64,000 nt of DNA from Rhodocollybia butyracea (lineage: Eukaryota > Basidiomycota > Agaricomycetes > Agaricales > Omphalotaceae), in NCBI GenBank assembly GCA_015501585.1, contig JADNRY010000021.1, forward strand, positions 388,108 through 452,107. The letters are read 5' to 3'. This document shows positions 8,954 through 20,330 of the stretch, piece by piece. The notes under the pieces were generated by a model. It was not told the DNA's origin and searched no databases. It worked only from the letters and a program-made list of their open reading frames with translations. The translations under genes were made by a program, and so were the position numbers. Each line of letters starts with the position of its first letter. Within the stretch, counting starts at the first letter, position 1.

Positions 8954-11900
8954 ATGAGCTTTCCAAAACCTCCCATACGAACGCGTCGAAATGTGTCTCA
9001 GAAACACGTACTATACTCTGAAATACTTTCCGTCACTTCAGCCATGCGCAAAAACTCGCGATGGGCTTCTTCAACGAGCTTCATGAGCAGTACTCGGTCA
9101 TCTGCACTTGGGAGTAACCTTGGTCTTCGTATTTCCAGCCCTCCATCCAATACTCGCGGCAGTGGAAGCGGGAACAAAGAAGCAGATCTAATGGCTGGCT
9201 TTCAAGAATTAAAGAAGGTTGTGCGGGACGTTGAAGGTAAGCTACAAGCCAAAAAAATAATCTTGCCTTTACTTTAATCTGCCACTGCAGAGCTATCATC
9301 TCTTCCATTACCCACTCTACTCTCTCCGTTCTTCGAAATCATCCGATCCCCATTGTCAACGGGTCCCATCACATCAGCCGCCCTTACCGCTCTTCACAAC
9401 TTTTTTGTCTGCGGCATAATCTCTACACAGTCAAATACTCTCGATCTTGCTCTTGTCGAGCTCAGTGTCACTGTTGCTCGATGCAAATTCGAACCCAGTG
9501 ATTCATCTGGCGACGAAGTAGTTCTTCTCAAGATCCTCAACGTCATTCACGACTGCTTGTGTGCCTATGATGTTGGGAATGTATTTGGAGACATAGAAGT
9601 TTGTGAAATGCTGGAAACAGTATTGACGACATGTTGTCAGATGCGACTCAGTGGTGAGTATTATATATCTATGCTAGTCACTCTCTCATTTCGTCTACAG
9701 AAACACTTCGACGTTCCGCAGAGAACACTATGCACGCACTCGTCAGAACCGTATTCTCCCGACTGCATGAAATAGATTCCGAGATAGAAGAAGCGAAACT
9801 GGTCGCAGATGAGGAAGCTGAAATAAAAATGAATGTTCCATCTGCCCAACTTCCTTCCGAGGTCGATGATGAACGCCACGAACAGGTGGCAGACGTCCCG
9901 GATGAAGACCATAAAGAACAGGCCCCCTCACCTGCATTTGTCCCTCGAGCACAATGTAAGTATCATTCTCATCCATCTTTCAAGTTGGGTTGATCGCTGG
10001 ATTCAGTCAGTTTACCTTCTATACTTGAGCTTCTGAGAGTTCTCGTGAACGTTCTCGATCCAAACGATCAGCAGCACACTGATTCAACACGTCTGGTGGT
10101 CCTTGGCATACTTAACGCGGCTTTTGAAGAAGCGGGACCCCGAATAGGCGCATTTCCATCACTTCAAGCGCTCATCCTTGACCCAGGATGCAAATATCTT
10201 TTCCAGCTCGTTCGTTCCGATAATCTCACAGTTCTTCACGCAGCATTGCGCACTGCATCAACAATGTTCGATACCATGCGCGAACACTTGAAGCTACAAC
10301 AAGAACTTTTTTTGGCTTTCACCATTGATAGGCTTGCCCCCCCTTCACCTACAGGAAACGCGAAAGGATCACTTGCCAAGAAAACCGCTATCCCTGGCTC
10401 CCCTCGTCCCGGTACACCGACTGTGGGTCCCATTGAGCCCGAGAAGGATGGTGATAATGGAACGATGACACCAACGCGTATCCTTGTCGCACCTGCCCGA
10501 GGAGAGACCAGGAATCTTGTCCTCGAAACTCTTAGTCAGATCTCGAGGCATTCTAGTTTCATGGTTGACTTGTACACCAACTACGATTGTGATATCAACT
10601 GCGAAAATCTTTTCGAGCGATTGATCGACTTTGCAACAAAGGTTTGACTTCATAAGTTAATCAGTGTACACTATCTCATCGTATTTTTAGTCTGTTTACC
10701 CTTCCCACTATCCTGGTGGCCTCGATGCCCAGCAGAGAAATGCTCAGTATCTATGTTTGGACTTGCTTTTAGCCTTCGTTAATGACATGGCCAAACGGGC
10801 AAAGGGTGTACGTAAATCCGTTGGCCTATTCGTCTACGACACTGATCCCTTCATAGTCTTCTCAAGAGTGGCCTTTGGTAAGTCTATCGATCAGACTTGC
10901 TAACAAAAATCATTAATATGCTTGGCACAGGATTGTCCATCTGCCGAGTCCCTTCTTCAAACTAAATCACAAAAGAAACTCACTTTGACCGGCGCGGCGC
11001 GGTTCAATACGAAGCCAAAAACTGGGCTTGCTTTTTTGGAAGAAAATGGACTTATCTATGCGGACCTGTCAGATACGGTTGACAAGCCATTGAGTCTGGC
11101 CAGGTTCCTCAAGAGCTGTAGTCGTTTGGATAAACGTCTTCTTGGAGATTTTATCTCAAGGCCAGACAACATTGACGTTCTCAAAGCTTTCATTGGTTTG
11201 TTTGACTTTCAAAATGTCGGTCCTTGTTGAACCCTTCATTCAACGTCACTCACTTGCTACTACTTTTAGAAACCTATCGCCGATGCCATGCGAGAGATGC
11301 TGGAAACTTTTCGTCTTCCTGGAGAATCGCAACAAATTGCACGAATTACTGAAACTTTTGCTTCGATATATTTTGCTGCTGGACCAGGTAGTATGCTCAA
11401 TGGTTACCTATCGTCTCGACGCTAATTGACTTCTGAAAGCTGAGATCAGAAGCGAAGACGCGGTTTACGTCCTTGCTTATTCGGTCATCATGCTCAACAC
11501 CGATTTGCATAATCCGCAAGTCAAGGTATGTGTATCGTTGATATCTGCCCACTAGAACTCAAGTCTCAAAGCAGAAACGCATGTCCATCGAAGAATATCA
11601 AAAAAATCTGCGTGGCGTAAACGACGGGGACAATTTCTCGCCTGAGTTTCTGGTAAGAGTAACACGGCCATTGCAGCTGGTGGAGATGATTCAACCATTT
11701 TTATAGCAAGAAATCTATGACTCAATACGAAAACGCGAAAATTGTCATGCCCGAAGAGCACACGGGCGCTCTAGGTTTCGAATATGCATGGAAAGAACTT
11801 CTCGCTCGTTCACGCCAAGCAGGCATGCTTTCATTTCGATAACAATATCCCATTGGCCTGATAGATACTCATCTAGGTCGCTTAATAACATGCAACACGC

Positions 11901-14431
11901 CGCTATTTGACGTTGAAATGTTCAAATCTGTATGGAAGCCTGTCATCTCAGCTATTGCCTATGCTTTCATCAGCTTCGACGACGACTACATCATCCAGCG
12001 TTCGATCGCAGGCTTCAGACAATGTGCAACGCTAGCCAAACACTTTAATCTTCCGGACGTGTTTGACTTCGTCGTTGTTTCTCTGTCCCAGGCCACTAAT
12101 CTCCTTCCGGAAGCTCTTCAAGTTAGTGTACCAAATCATCCGACCGTCGAAGTCGAAGGCCAAAACATCACAGTATCAAATCTCTCGGTCAAGTTTGGAA
12201 TCAACTTCAAAGGCCAACTTGCTGCTGTCGTATTGTTCAACATTGTGAACGGGAACGGAAATGCTTTGCGTGAAGGATGGACTCAAGTATGAACACTGAC
12301 GATTACCTGTGACATTCTTTTCTGATCATTTTTTGCAGATCTTTGAAATGTTTCAAAACTTGTTTCTCCATTCTCTTCTCCCGGCGCGGATGCTGCAAAT
12401 GGAGGACTTCCTAGGAGGCGTGTCCATGATCCCATTACGAGGTGCCCAGCCTCAACGAGCTCCAGTTAGAAGTGACGGGGGTTTACTATCAACGCTCTCA
12501 TCATATCTCATGACCCCTTATGGTGCAAGTTCTGACTCACTCGTGCCCGAAGCTACTGAATCAGACATTGAGAACACACTCTGCACCATAGATTGTATCA
12601 CATCTTGCAGACTCGATGAATTGTACAGCCAAATCATGTATGCCAACCTATACTTTCTCGTGGTTTCATGACTTAGTTCACTATCTAGGCAGCTTGAGTT
12701 GGAAGCTTTAGTCTCGGCTGTACGCGCCTTAGAAGCACTTGCGCACGAAAGAACTGTTGCAAAACTGAAGCAGGATTCCGAAGACCCTATGTACCCGAAA
12801 GAAAATATTGCTAGCCCAATGCCCTATGATCCTGCGTCGATATTTTTGTTAGAAACGATGGTCAGCATTTCATGTCATGTCCCGCAATATATTGAGGATC
12901 TATGGTGTGCAGTCCCTTCTATCCACAGCTAGTTTTCTGACCAATTATTAGGCCAATTGTTTTTGAACATTTGTCTGCTCTCTTGCATCACGATTCAGCT
13001 AGCCAATATAGTATCCTTCTGATTGAGCGCGCTGTGGTTGGTCTATTGCGACTTTGTGTAATACTCGCTCAGAAGGTAACTCAAATCTCGTCTGTTGAAC
13101 ATTTGGCTCATCTTCCCACTTATGGCCAGCCCTCACTTCGTGACCAAATCTATGTTTCCTTGGACCTTCTTTCTGGGCTTCCCTCCGAGGTTGCAGTATC
13201 TGTAGCAGAACAGATTGTCGTTGGAGTCATCTTTTTGGTTCAGAAACACAGAGAGATCATCAGGTAGGCAAATTTTTTGCTGCCGAAATTTTTTCCAACT
13301 TTCTTGCAGGTCCCAAACAGAATGGAAATTGGTATTTGCTTTACTACGTTCCACTATGTCGCATCCGGAAGCAGCGAGAGTTTCATTCGACCTACTCAAC
13401 AGCCTTGTCGCTGATGGACCAGAGCAACACGTCTCCATGGACAACTTTTCTGCCTTGGTGACCTTGCTTAACGACTTTGCCACTATCGCTAGTAACGCTG
13501 TAGAAACACACCAGGTGCAAGGGCGCCGACAAGCGCCTCTAACAGCAGCCAAGTGAGCTTGAATGTGATTCCGTGTTTTTTTTGCGTACTGACATCATCA
13601 TTCAGCTCGTCTGCAGTGGAACGCGGACGCAAAGCAATCGAACTGCTGACCAGTCTAAAGAAATTCATCACACCTATCATTGATTTGTCTGGCCTACATC
13701 GTGACGACGGTGGGTATTTAATTAATCGATTAATCGGGTTGCATCGCATACTCATCGCACATCGCAGCCTGGGAGCAGTTCTTCCTACCACTCCTAACAT
13801 CTCTCAAAGATCAGTCTAGCAATGCAGCCCGTGATGTGCGACAAGCCGCCATTGGGCAGCTCCAGCGCACATTATTAGCTTCACATCCGATCCTGGATCA
13901 AGCCAATTCGAAGCAAGTCGAACAACTGTTTAACAAGATTGTCTTCCGCCTCGTAGATGACTTGCTAAAGCCTCAGGTGTTTCAACGTGATCCTCAGGGT
14001 ATGCCTGAGACGAGATTGAGAGCATCTGCGTTGCTTTGCAAAACATTCATGCATTTCGAGGTTCGGGAAAGTCAAGCCACCGCTGACATTAGGATCCTCT
14101 GGATTGAGATTCTTGATCTACTCGACCGTTTGATGCATGTAGATCGAGGTGAACAACTGGTGAGTTTTTACATGTTGTTTCATTGGTTCATCTCAACAAT
14201 GTAATCCAGTATGAAGCCATTCCCGAATCTCTGAAGAATGTGTTGCTTGTCATGAATGCCTCCCAGATTCTTGTTCCTCCGTCCGTGGACGACCAACGGA
14301 ACGAACGTCAGCATACCTTGTGGTCGATGACATCTGAACGAATGGAGCGTTTCCTGCCTGGTTTTTTGACAGAAGTTATACCTGTACCAGAGATATCCGA
14401 AAATGCCCCCACTTCTGTAGACACTCCATGA
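8954..14431 (+). CDS. GEA2: Gea/GBF1-type Sec7 guanine-nucleotide exchange factor for ARF
   Basis: Large Golgi ARF-GEF (about 1,480 aa) that would load GTP on ARF for COPI recruitment. Exons can be followed across many short introns: 8954-9236, 9291-9653, 9701-9955, 10007-10641, 10691-10807, 10857-10877 (21 nt), 10931-11215, 11270-11387, 11440-11525, 11575-11652, then on to the stop at 14429-14431. The N-terminal DCB part has SEILSVTSAMRKNSRWAS (from about residue 22) and the HUS part is around 350-520. The Sec7 domain starts near residue 580, with the catalytic glutamate in FRLPGE (about 672) followed by YSVIMLNTDLHNPQVKKRM. The C-terminal HDS-type regions (GFRQCATLA, FVDWKPV-like blocks) follow. 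An extra A at 11738-11741 breaks the frame unless an acceptor 4 nt downstream is used, and the intron at 11823-11876 has a GC donor. GEA1/GEA2 are yeast names; which fits better is undecided. Confidence 0.9.
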
Positions 14432-15315
14432 GTCTACTCAGCTGTACTTTTGGTTTTAAATCCTTTGTTTCATCCAAATAAATGTGAACTCGATAACCTC
14501 AGCTTTGACTTGCCAAAAGCGTGTCAATAAGACCAGCTTTGACTTTCTAAAACGAAACAGATATAACTGATGCTTATAGAAACCGCCAGGATGAGCACTC
14601 TACTAACAGACTGTGACGGCCTGTCTGACTTGATAGATAAAATTACTGTGAACAAAGTATTTATATGGTGCCGGCTTCACCTTAACGTCACCATGTATCA
14701 AAATCTCGCATACTTGAAGCGCGTTTCTCATTCTAATCTCACTTGTCGATCATACATCTGTTCAACTTCTAAGAAGCAGCCAGATATAGAAACGGGCGCT
14801 TGTTTCTCAAGTAAAGATCTATATCACGATACTTATCGCGCTTATGCTCAGTTTGTATCTTGTGTCCCCCAATGCCTGCATAGGATGCACCGTGAAACTT
14901 TCTCGTGATAACCCTTGCGCTTACAAGAACTCTTCACATCGATTACTTCCGTACTTCGAATTTCAAAGTGACCCATGATTCCTCGTGTCCTCCTGTTCTG
15001 TTCCCTTTCACGGGCATACGAATTCTTTCACGGCTCTCTGTATTATATATTTCTTGATTCACCGTGGATTTCATTCATGGTGCACCATTCAAAAGTCCAC
15101 TCTCGGATAGGAAACCCATCACGGGCGTTTCCCCTCAAGCAGCTTGGTTTACCTGATTTTCGTCCTCGCACTTTGTTTCATGAGTGGCCCCCCCCCCCCC
15201 CCCTCGTTTATAAAACCAGATTCTGCGCACTCTCAACTCACTCTCCTGTCATCTAGTATATATTACACAATAAACGACCTAGAACAATTTCATCTTTGAT
15301 ACTCTGAAAGCTATA
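14432..15315. other. Convergent intergenic region with C16 run
   Basis: Lies between the 3' ends of the ARF-GEF gene and the minus-strand cytochrome b561-like gene. An open stretch at 14570-14908 (+) shows no recognisable family and is probably chance. At 15188-15203 there are 16 consecutive C residues, a simple-sequence tract. Otherwise nothing recognisable. Confidence 0.55.
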
Positions 15316-16328
15316 TCAGTAACATAGCAAATCCAAAAGTAAAGGATGATACCTGACACGAGATAAAATGGCGACCCAAGACACCAATGGAGCCAAACCG
15401 TAGGCAATCAGTCGAATAGGGAGCCAAACATTTTTCTGGCCCCAATTTGATAGTGCTCCACCCAAATTGACTGTGATAAGTAGCAGCGGGAACAAGACGT
15501 AGCCAGAAAACCTTCAGAGTTGTTAGCTCAATCCTAAAAACCAAGAATCACCGCCAGTACCTGTGCCATTTCCAAACAGATTTTGCTTTGTTGGGCCCTC
15601 CGAAAGCCTTTCCGTTAAGCCAAACACTTGCACCACCTATACACACTTGAAAGACGATCCATCCTGCAGCGATTATACCCAGTGTCTGCGACAACAATCA
15701 GCGCTAGGTTCAAAAATGGCCCGAAGAGGCTTACTGAATGCCAACTTATGAAATGAGGTTTGCCCGCGTCAATTTTATTCATGATGATTGCAAAAGTCCC
15801 CGTTAATAGAGCAGGCAATCCGAGGAAAAGGATGGCTCCCTGATGTCGCGAAAGTCCGGCGGCTTTGGTCCTCGGTTGCGAAGTTGGCTGAAGGGTCATG
15901 ATGCCTGCATGTTGAGTTTACCGATTATCATGTAAAGTTAAATCTGGATTCAACGCACCGTATGTGATAAGGAACATTGCTAAGGATTCAAGTGTAGGGT
16001 GCAGGACAAACCAGCTCCACTGCCCATTGAAAAGCATCTTGATCACGGTAAACCATGTTACGGTTAGAGTGACCTAGTAATGGTAAGACGAGGCACTCTT
16101 CGTCTTTTTCACCCGTTCTTACCAAAGGGGCACCCTAAGAAATACACTGAAAAATTTACGAGGTGAATAGAAAGTGACACGTACTAAAGCAGCATATTTG
16201 GCGACATCGTCGCCCTTTCTTCCCTCTGCTTTTTCCTTGCGAGCCATCTGGGTACTTTCTTCAGTCGCTTGAGGATCGGATGGTAACAGTTCGTAGTCTT
16301 CTTCTGCGACTTCAAGGTTGGATGACAT
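15316..16328 (-). CDS. Cytochrome b561-like membrane protein
   Basis: Multi-exon gene of roughly 270 aa. The N-terminus (MSSNLEVAEEDYELLPSD) is cytosolic and acidic. After an intron a first membrane span (around ALGAPLVTLTVTWFTVIK) is followed by LHPTLESLAMFL, a short loop with LSRHQGAILFLG, a span ending before KPHFISWH, then TLGIIAAGWIVFQVCIGG, a WKWHR motif, GYVLFPLLLITVNLGG and a last span LIAYGLAPLVSWVAI. The spaced histidines in HPTLES, RHQ, HFISWH and WHR are what one expects for the two b-type haem sites of the b561 family, which moves electrons across membranes. Introns are about 50 nt. The reading after SRVR to the stop at 15316 is less sure and could hide one more intron. It is first in a run of three minus-strand genes, though fungal genes are transcribed singly. 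Confidence 0.75.
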
Positions 16329-16681
16329 TTACAGAAGAGCGGAAGAATAGCTATAGTAATCAGGGCACAGCCGGTAGCAAGGTGAATTGTGCGAACGAAA
16401 TCATGCTGCAAACTCAAGCGCTGGCCCTAAAATAAATTCAACGAAGAAAGAAGCGTCCATTAGTCGACTGTAATTTAATGCTAATGTAAAAAAGAACACT
16501 GTATGTACTTTAGGTATAAAAAGCTTCTGGAATTGCGATGTCTGGGTAGCTGGGGTATTTTGTCATGATAGCACCGTGTCGAAAACATTGCCGAAAGGAA
16601 AAGACAGAACCGGTTTAAAGATAGAGCGAGAAGAACCAAACACAAAAAGGAAAGAAAAAAATGAGATTACAACAGAATTCA

Positions 16682-18474
16682 CTACAGAATGGGCCAGCTG
16701 CCTTCCTCCTTCCATTTATCTACAATCTCCTTGATACTGTCATGGTTGAAATGCGGTCGTTTGAGTTGATACCCAATGACCTCCTTGATCTTCGTGTTAT
16801 TGAACGCTACCACATGTTTCTCGAGAGCGTACTTATCCATGTACGCAGATAAGGGTGTCTTAGGAATCGGCGGATTTGAATTCTGGATCATTTGTGTCCA
16901 TCCGCCGACGTGGTGTTCATTAATGTCCTCAACAGCATCGTCCATAAACTGCCCGATGCGTGTCAAAAACTATTCAGCCGCAACATAAAGCATATACATA
17001 CTTTGTACATGGTCCGCTCGCCTAGATTGAAAAAGTCAAATGTTGTCCCAAAGAAGGATGTGACTGTCTGCCCGACGCTGAGAAGAGTGCTGTTGGAGTC
17101 ATCCACCTGAACGAAGAGTGAGCCAGGAATAAGGATACAAAAAATCTATATCCTCACAAGATTAAAGAGAGGAGCGATTAATTTCTTGTCAGGTGGTTGC
17201 ATGCCCTCTACTTGAGATACTTTACTCTTGTCATTGTGGAAGAGTATTGTCTCGCCGGACAGGCTATCAGCCTCTTTACGTCCTAACGAGTCCATCCATT
17301 GGGCCAAGGCCCAGGCTGCACCGGCCAGATCCTCGGCATGAAGAGTATTCGTCGGGTTCTTGCCAGGAGACCACCTGTGCGATCTGTTTCAATACATAAG
17401 ATCCCAAACACGGCAATCGATCCATAACACTGATTTCATAGGCTTTTTGAGGTAACCGTAGACGGAACCGACGGTAATCGCAGAAGTAACTGGTAACACT
17501 CATATATCAGCCAAAGACGTCTCCATACAACGATGACACTTACTGTCTCCAAATTCAACGTAAGAACCGTATACGAAACCAACTCTAAGGATGACCAGGT
17601 TCAGACTATCATATACAAAAGGTCAGCTGAAGAGATGAAAAAGGCAAGAATCCTAATTACGCACTTTTCGATAGCAGCCAACATTCGCAAAGTTTCATGC
17701 CACCAAATCCCGATGGTTCCTTCCGGCTTTGGGTCATCTTTCTCATCATGGGATCCCTTGCTTGTTGTTTCATAGAAGGGAAGAGTAAACTCGAATGTAA
17801 GCCTTGACTTTACGTTTAGCGGCTTCCTGGCCGAGCATGCGGGAGACATTACAAGTCGTATTGATTTGGATCTAAGTCGTGGATTGGTGGATAGTGAAAT
17901 CGTGCGCAAACGAGAAGGAAACGAAAAAAGAAACATACCATCTCGGTCCGATCATGGCGAACTTCTCCAGTCAAGTCAAAAACATAGTCATAAGGGCGAC
18001 GTCCTTCAGGAGGATCAAAAGTAGCTTGTACAATGGCTGAAAATTAAAGTCAAATGATGATTTCTACCGGATCGAGAGTTGGAAACTGACATGGTACAGT
18101 TAGATTAGCCTGCTTGTAGTCGACTTCAGGTTTAGCGAGCACTTGAGGAAACTCGGCACCAAGATATCTGTCGAAAGGGATATTATAGGAAGGGATTGAC
18201 ACGTAAAAGGGATTTGCGTACGTTGTAGCAGGAACAACAGAGTACTTGTCTACGATTCTGAGATGCTGTGTAGCTATGAGCACAACATGAACGCAGTAAA
18301 AACGGCGGTATACTCACTGAGACCAAGGATTCTCCTTCTAGCGGTACAAGGTATGCTGCCAGAGCACGCGAGTAGGTATTGACACCACCTAAAAGATGTC
18401 AAGGACTGTATTTGCTGAAATGGAAAAACACGGACCGCAGATGAGTACATTGGCTTTTCAGACCTTTCGGCCAT
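16682..18474 (-). CDS. NAD(P)-binding extended SDR / epimerase-like protein
   Basis: Multi-exon gene of about 420 aa. After the start region comes GGVNTYSRALAAYLVPLEG, then HLRIVDKYSVVPATTYLG, KPEVDYKQANLTVPATI, RPYDYVFDLTGEVRHDRTE, the block HPFYETTSKGSHDEKDD, EGTIGIWWHETLRMLAAIE, and a C-terminal part with EDINEHHVGGWTQMI and HFNHDSIKEIVDKWKEEGSW. These blocks match a conserved fungal NAD-dependent epimerase/dehydratase-like family whose substrate is not known to me. A G-x-x-G dinucleotide-binding loop is present but atypical. Odd point: the first 8-9 codons from ATG 18472-18474 (MAERSEK) and the expected NVLICG strand of the Rossmann fold are in different frames, separated by an A-run (T-run on plus strand 18455-18458) that seems one base short. 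The stop is at 16682-16684. Confidence 0.75.
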
Positions 18475-18907
18475 GATATAGAGATTGCGGTGGATGACGG
18501 CGAAGGAGAACAAGGTCTAAGAAACGAGGACAAAGAGGAAGAAAAGAAAAGGATGGAACAGCTGAACTTGGTCCGCTGATTACGTGCTACTGGCTTCCTA
18601 ATCTCGATTATATCTTTATATTAATTGCTCTATGGAGATATGCAAGTAGTATTCATTCGAGCTGTGTTGTGTTGCATTCAAACAGTATAAGAGAGCAAGA
18701 AGCCCGCAAAAAAAAAAAAAGAACAGGAATGAGGCTCAATAAACAGCTTTGGTGCTGTTTGCGAGATTCATTTGTAATTTTTTTTTACTCCCGCTTTCTC
18801 TTTGGTAGACTGGCGCTCAGAGTCATACTGACGTTTCTTTCATCCGACCAATCAAAGCGGTAACATTACTTTCCATTTCAAGGCACATCGATTTTGGATC
18901 CAAAAGT
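18475..18907. other. Intergenic between SDR-like and HIBADH genes
   Basis: No gene seen. A 13-base A run lies near 18708-18720 and T-rich tracts near 18776-18787. It serves as the promoter side of the SDR-like gene and the 3' side of the next minus-strand gene. Confidence 0.5.
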
Positions 18908-20330
18908 TTACGGCGATTCCACATCCACTTTTACCGCCTTTCCTGCCTTCATCATTTCCTTCAGAAACAGGTAAATAGATGAAAAGTCCTTCTGCGCGAG
19001 GTTCGGATGCTCCTTAATCATCCGCGCATACAAACGCCTCGGCTGCTTCGCCGAGAGGAATTGGACATCCAGCAAGTGCAGCGACATTACTGGCTAGTCC
19101 CATATCCTTGACGAGAAAAATCAGCTTCCAATCAGAAGCTGAAATGTTTCATTTACCTTGAGCATTAATGCGGTGGCAAATCCCCCTTCGTACTCCCTCT
19201 CACAGGGTGGCGACTGCTCGGGCAAGGCGGAAGGAACTGGATTGTTAACCGAAATGGACCAACAGTTCCCTGTCGATGATCCAACTACACTGGAAAGGAC
19301 CGCCGGATCGAGTCCAAGTTTTGTGCCCAAAAGCATCGCTTCGCCTGGAAAAAGTACGTTAGTAGATGAGAGACGATCGAAAGAGACCACATACCTACGA
19401 CAATCTGTTGAACACCTAAAATAAGCTAGGGAGAAGACTGATTGAGTATCATGAAACCAAGGCTCTGATATCCTTACGTTGTTGCATATCTTTGCTGCTA
19501 AACCAGCACCAGAAGGTCCGCAGTGAATGATTCTCTGTCCCATGTTTTCTAAGATTGGATGTGATCTTTTGAACGCCGTATCCGAACCACCAACCTAGCG
19601 GAGTTGTCGTTAATTGATTTCATTTCACCAAACTGATGAAAATACTAACGAGGAAAGCTAGCTTCCCAGCTTTTGCACCGTTACTCCTTCAAGACATGGT
19701 TGAGTTAGGGCGCATTATAAGTAAAGATCTCCACGAACCTCCGGAGACGGGTGCGTCTACCATAAACGATCTGGTCGCGACGACATCTAGGGCCACCGAG
19801 CGGGCAACATCTACATCAAGTGTGGTAGAATCAATACAGAGTGTCTTGCTAGTTAATTCTTCGGGAAGCATGCGTAGAGCCGGGAGGATACCAGTATTGT
19901 AAACAGAAAGAACCTGAGGCGAGGACGGCAGCATAGTGATGATGGTTTGAGAGGTCATAGTCGCCCTAACTATTCATGATGAGGAGGACAACAGTCATGG
20001 ATGATAACAGTAGCAAGTGCGTACTCTTCCGGTGTTCCAGCAATATCAATCTTCGCTCCCGGAAATTGTTTGATGAAAAATGCGCGCAAAACCTTCAGCA
20101 GTTTCCGGAACAGCATCGCAAACGACGAATTGGGAATCTTTGGATTGGGCGAATTGCTTCGAAAATAGGTTGTACGCCATTTCTTGACCCATACGACCTG
20201 TGTCGAAATTGTCAGAACAGGCTGTTCAACCGCGTTCCAGCTTACCCAGTCCGATAAAACTGGTGCTTTTGGATCTCTGGGAGGATCTTCCAAAAGCCAC
20301 GGCGTTCAAAAGTCGTAGAGAGGCTTTCAT
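18908..20330 (-). CDS. 3-hydroxyisobutyrate dehydrogenase, mitochondrial (valine catabolism), frame-broken twice
   Basis: HIBADH oxidises 3-hydroxyisobutyrate to methylmalonate semialdehyde with NAD in mitochondria. The start at 20330 gives a basic presequence (MKASLRLLNAVAFGRSSQRS) followed by the Rossmann strand SFIGLG and, after an intron, RMGQEMAYNL. Further blocks are TIITMLPSSPQV, KTLCIDSTTLDV, the substrate motif VDAPVSGG, GAKAGKLAFLVGG, the catalytic-lysine region GPSGAGLAAKICNN, AMLLGTKLGLDP, NNPVPSALPEQSPP, YEGGFATALMLK, DMGLASNVAALAG and a C-terminal KEHPNLAQKDFSSIY. Two single-base surpluses interrupt the frame: a T-run in the region of the second strand (A-run on plus at 20088-20091) and another near the C-terminus (AAA on plus at 19032-19034). 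All other blocks are well conserved, so either this is a recent pseudogene or the assembly has homopolymer errors. Confidence 0.85.

Noticed and set aside
15188..15203. C16 run as a gap or sequencing artefact marker
   Set aside because: Long C runs occur naturally; nothing else at the site suggests a join.
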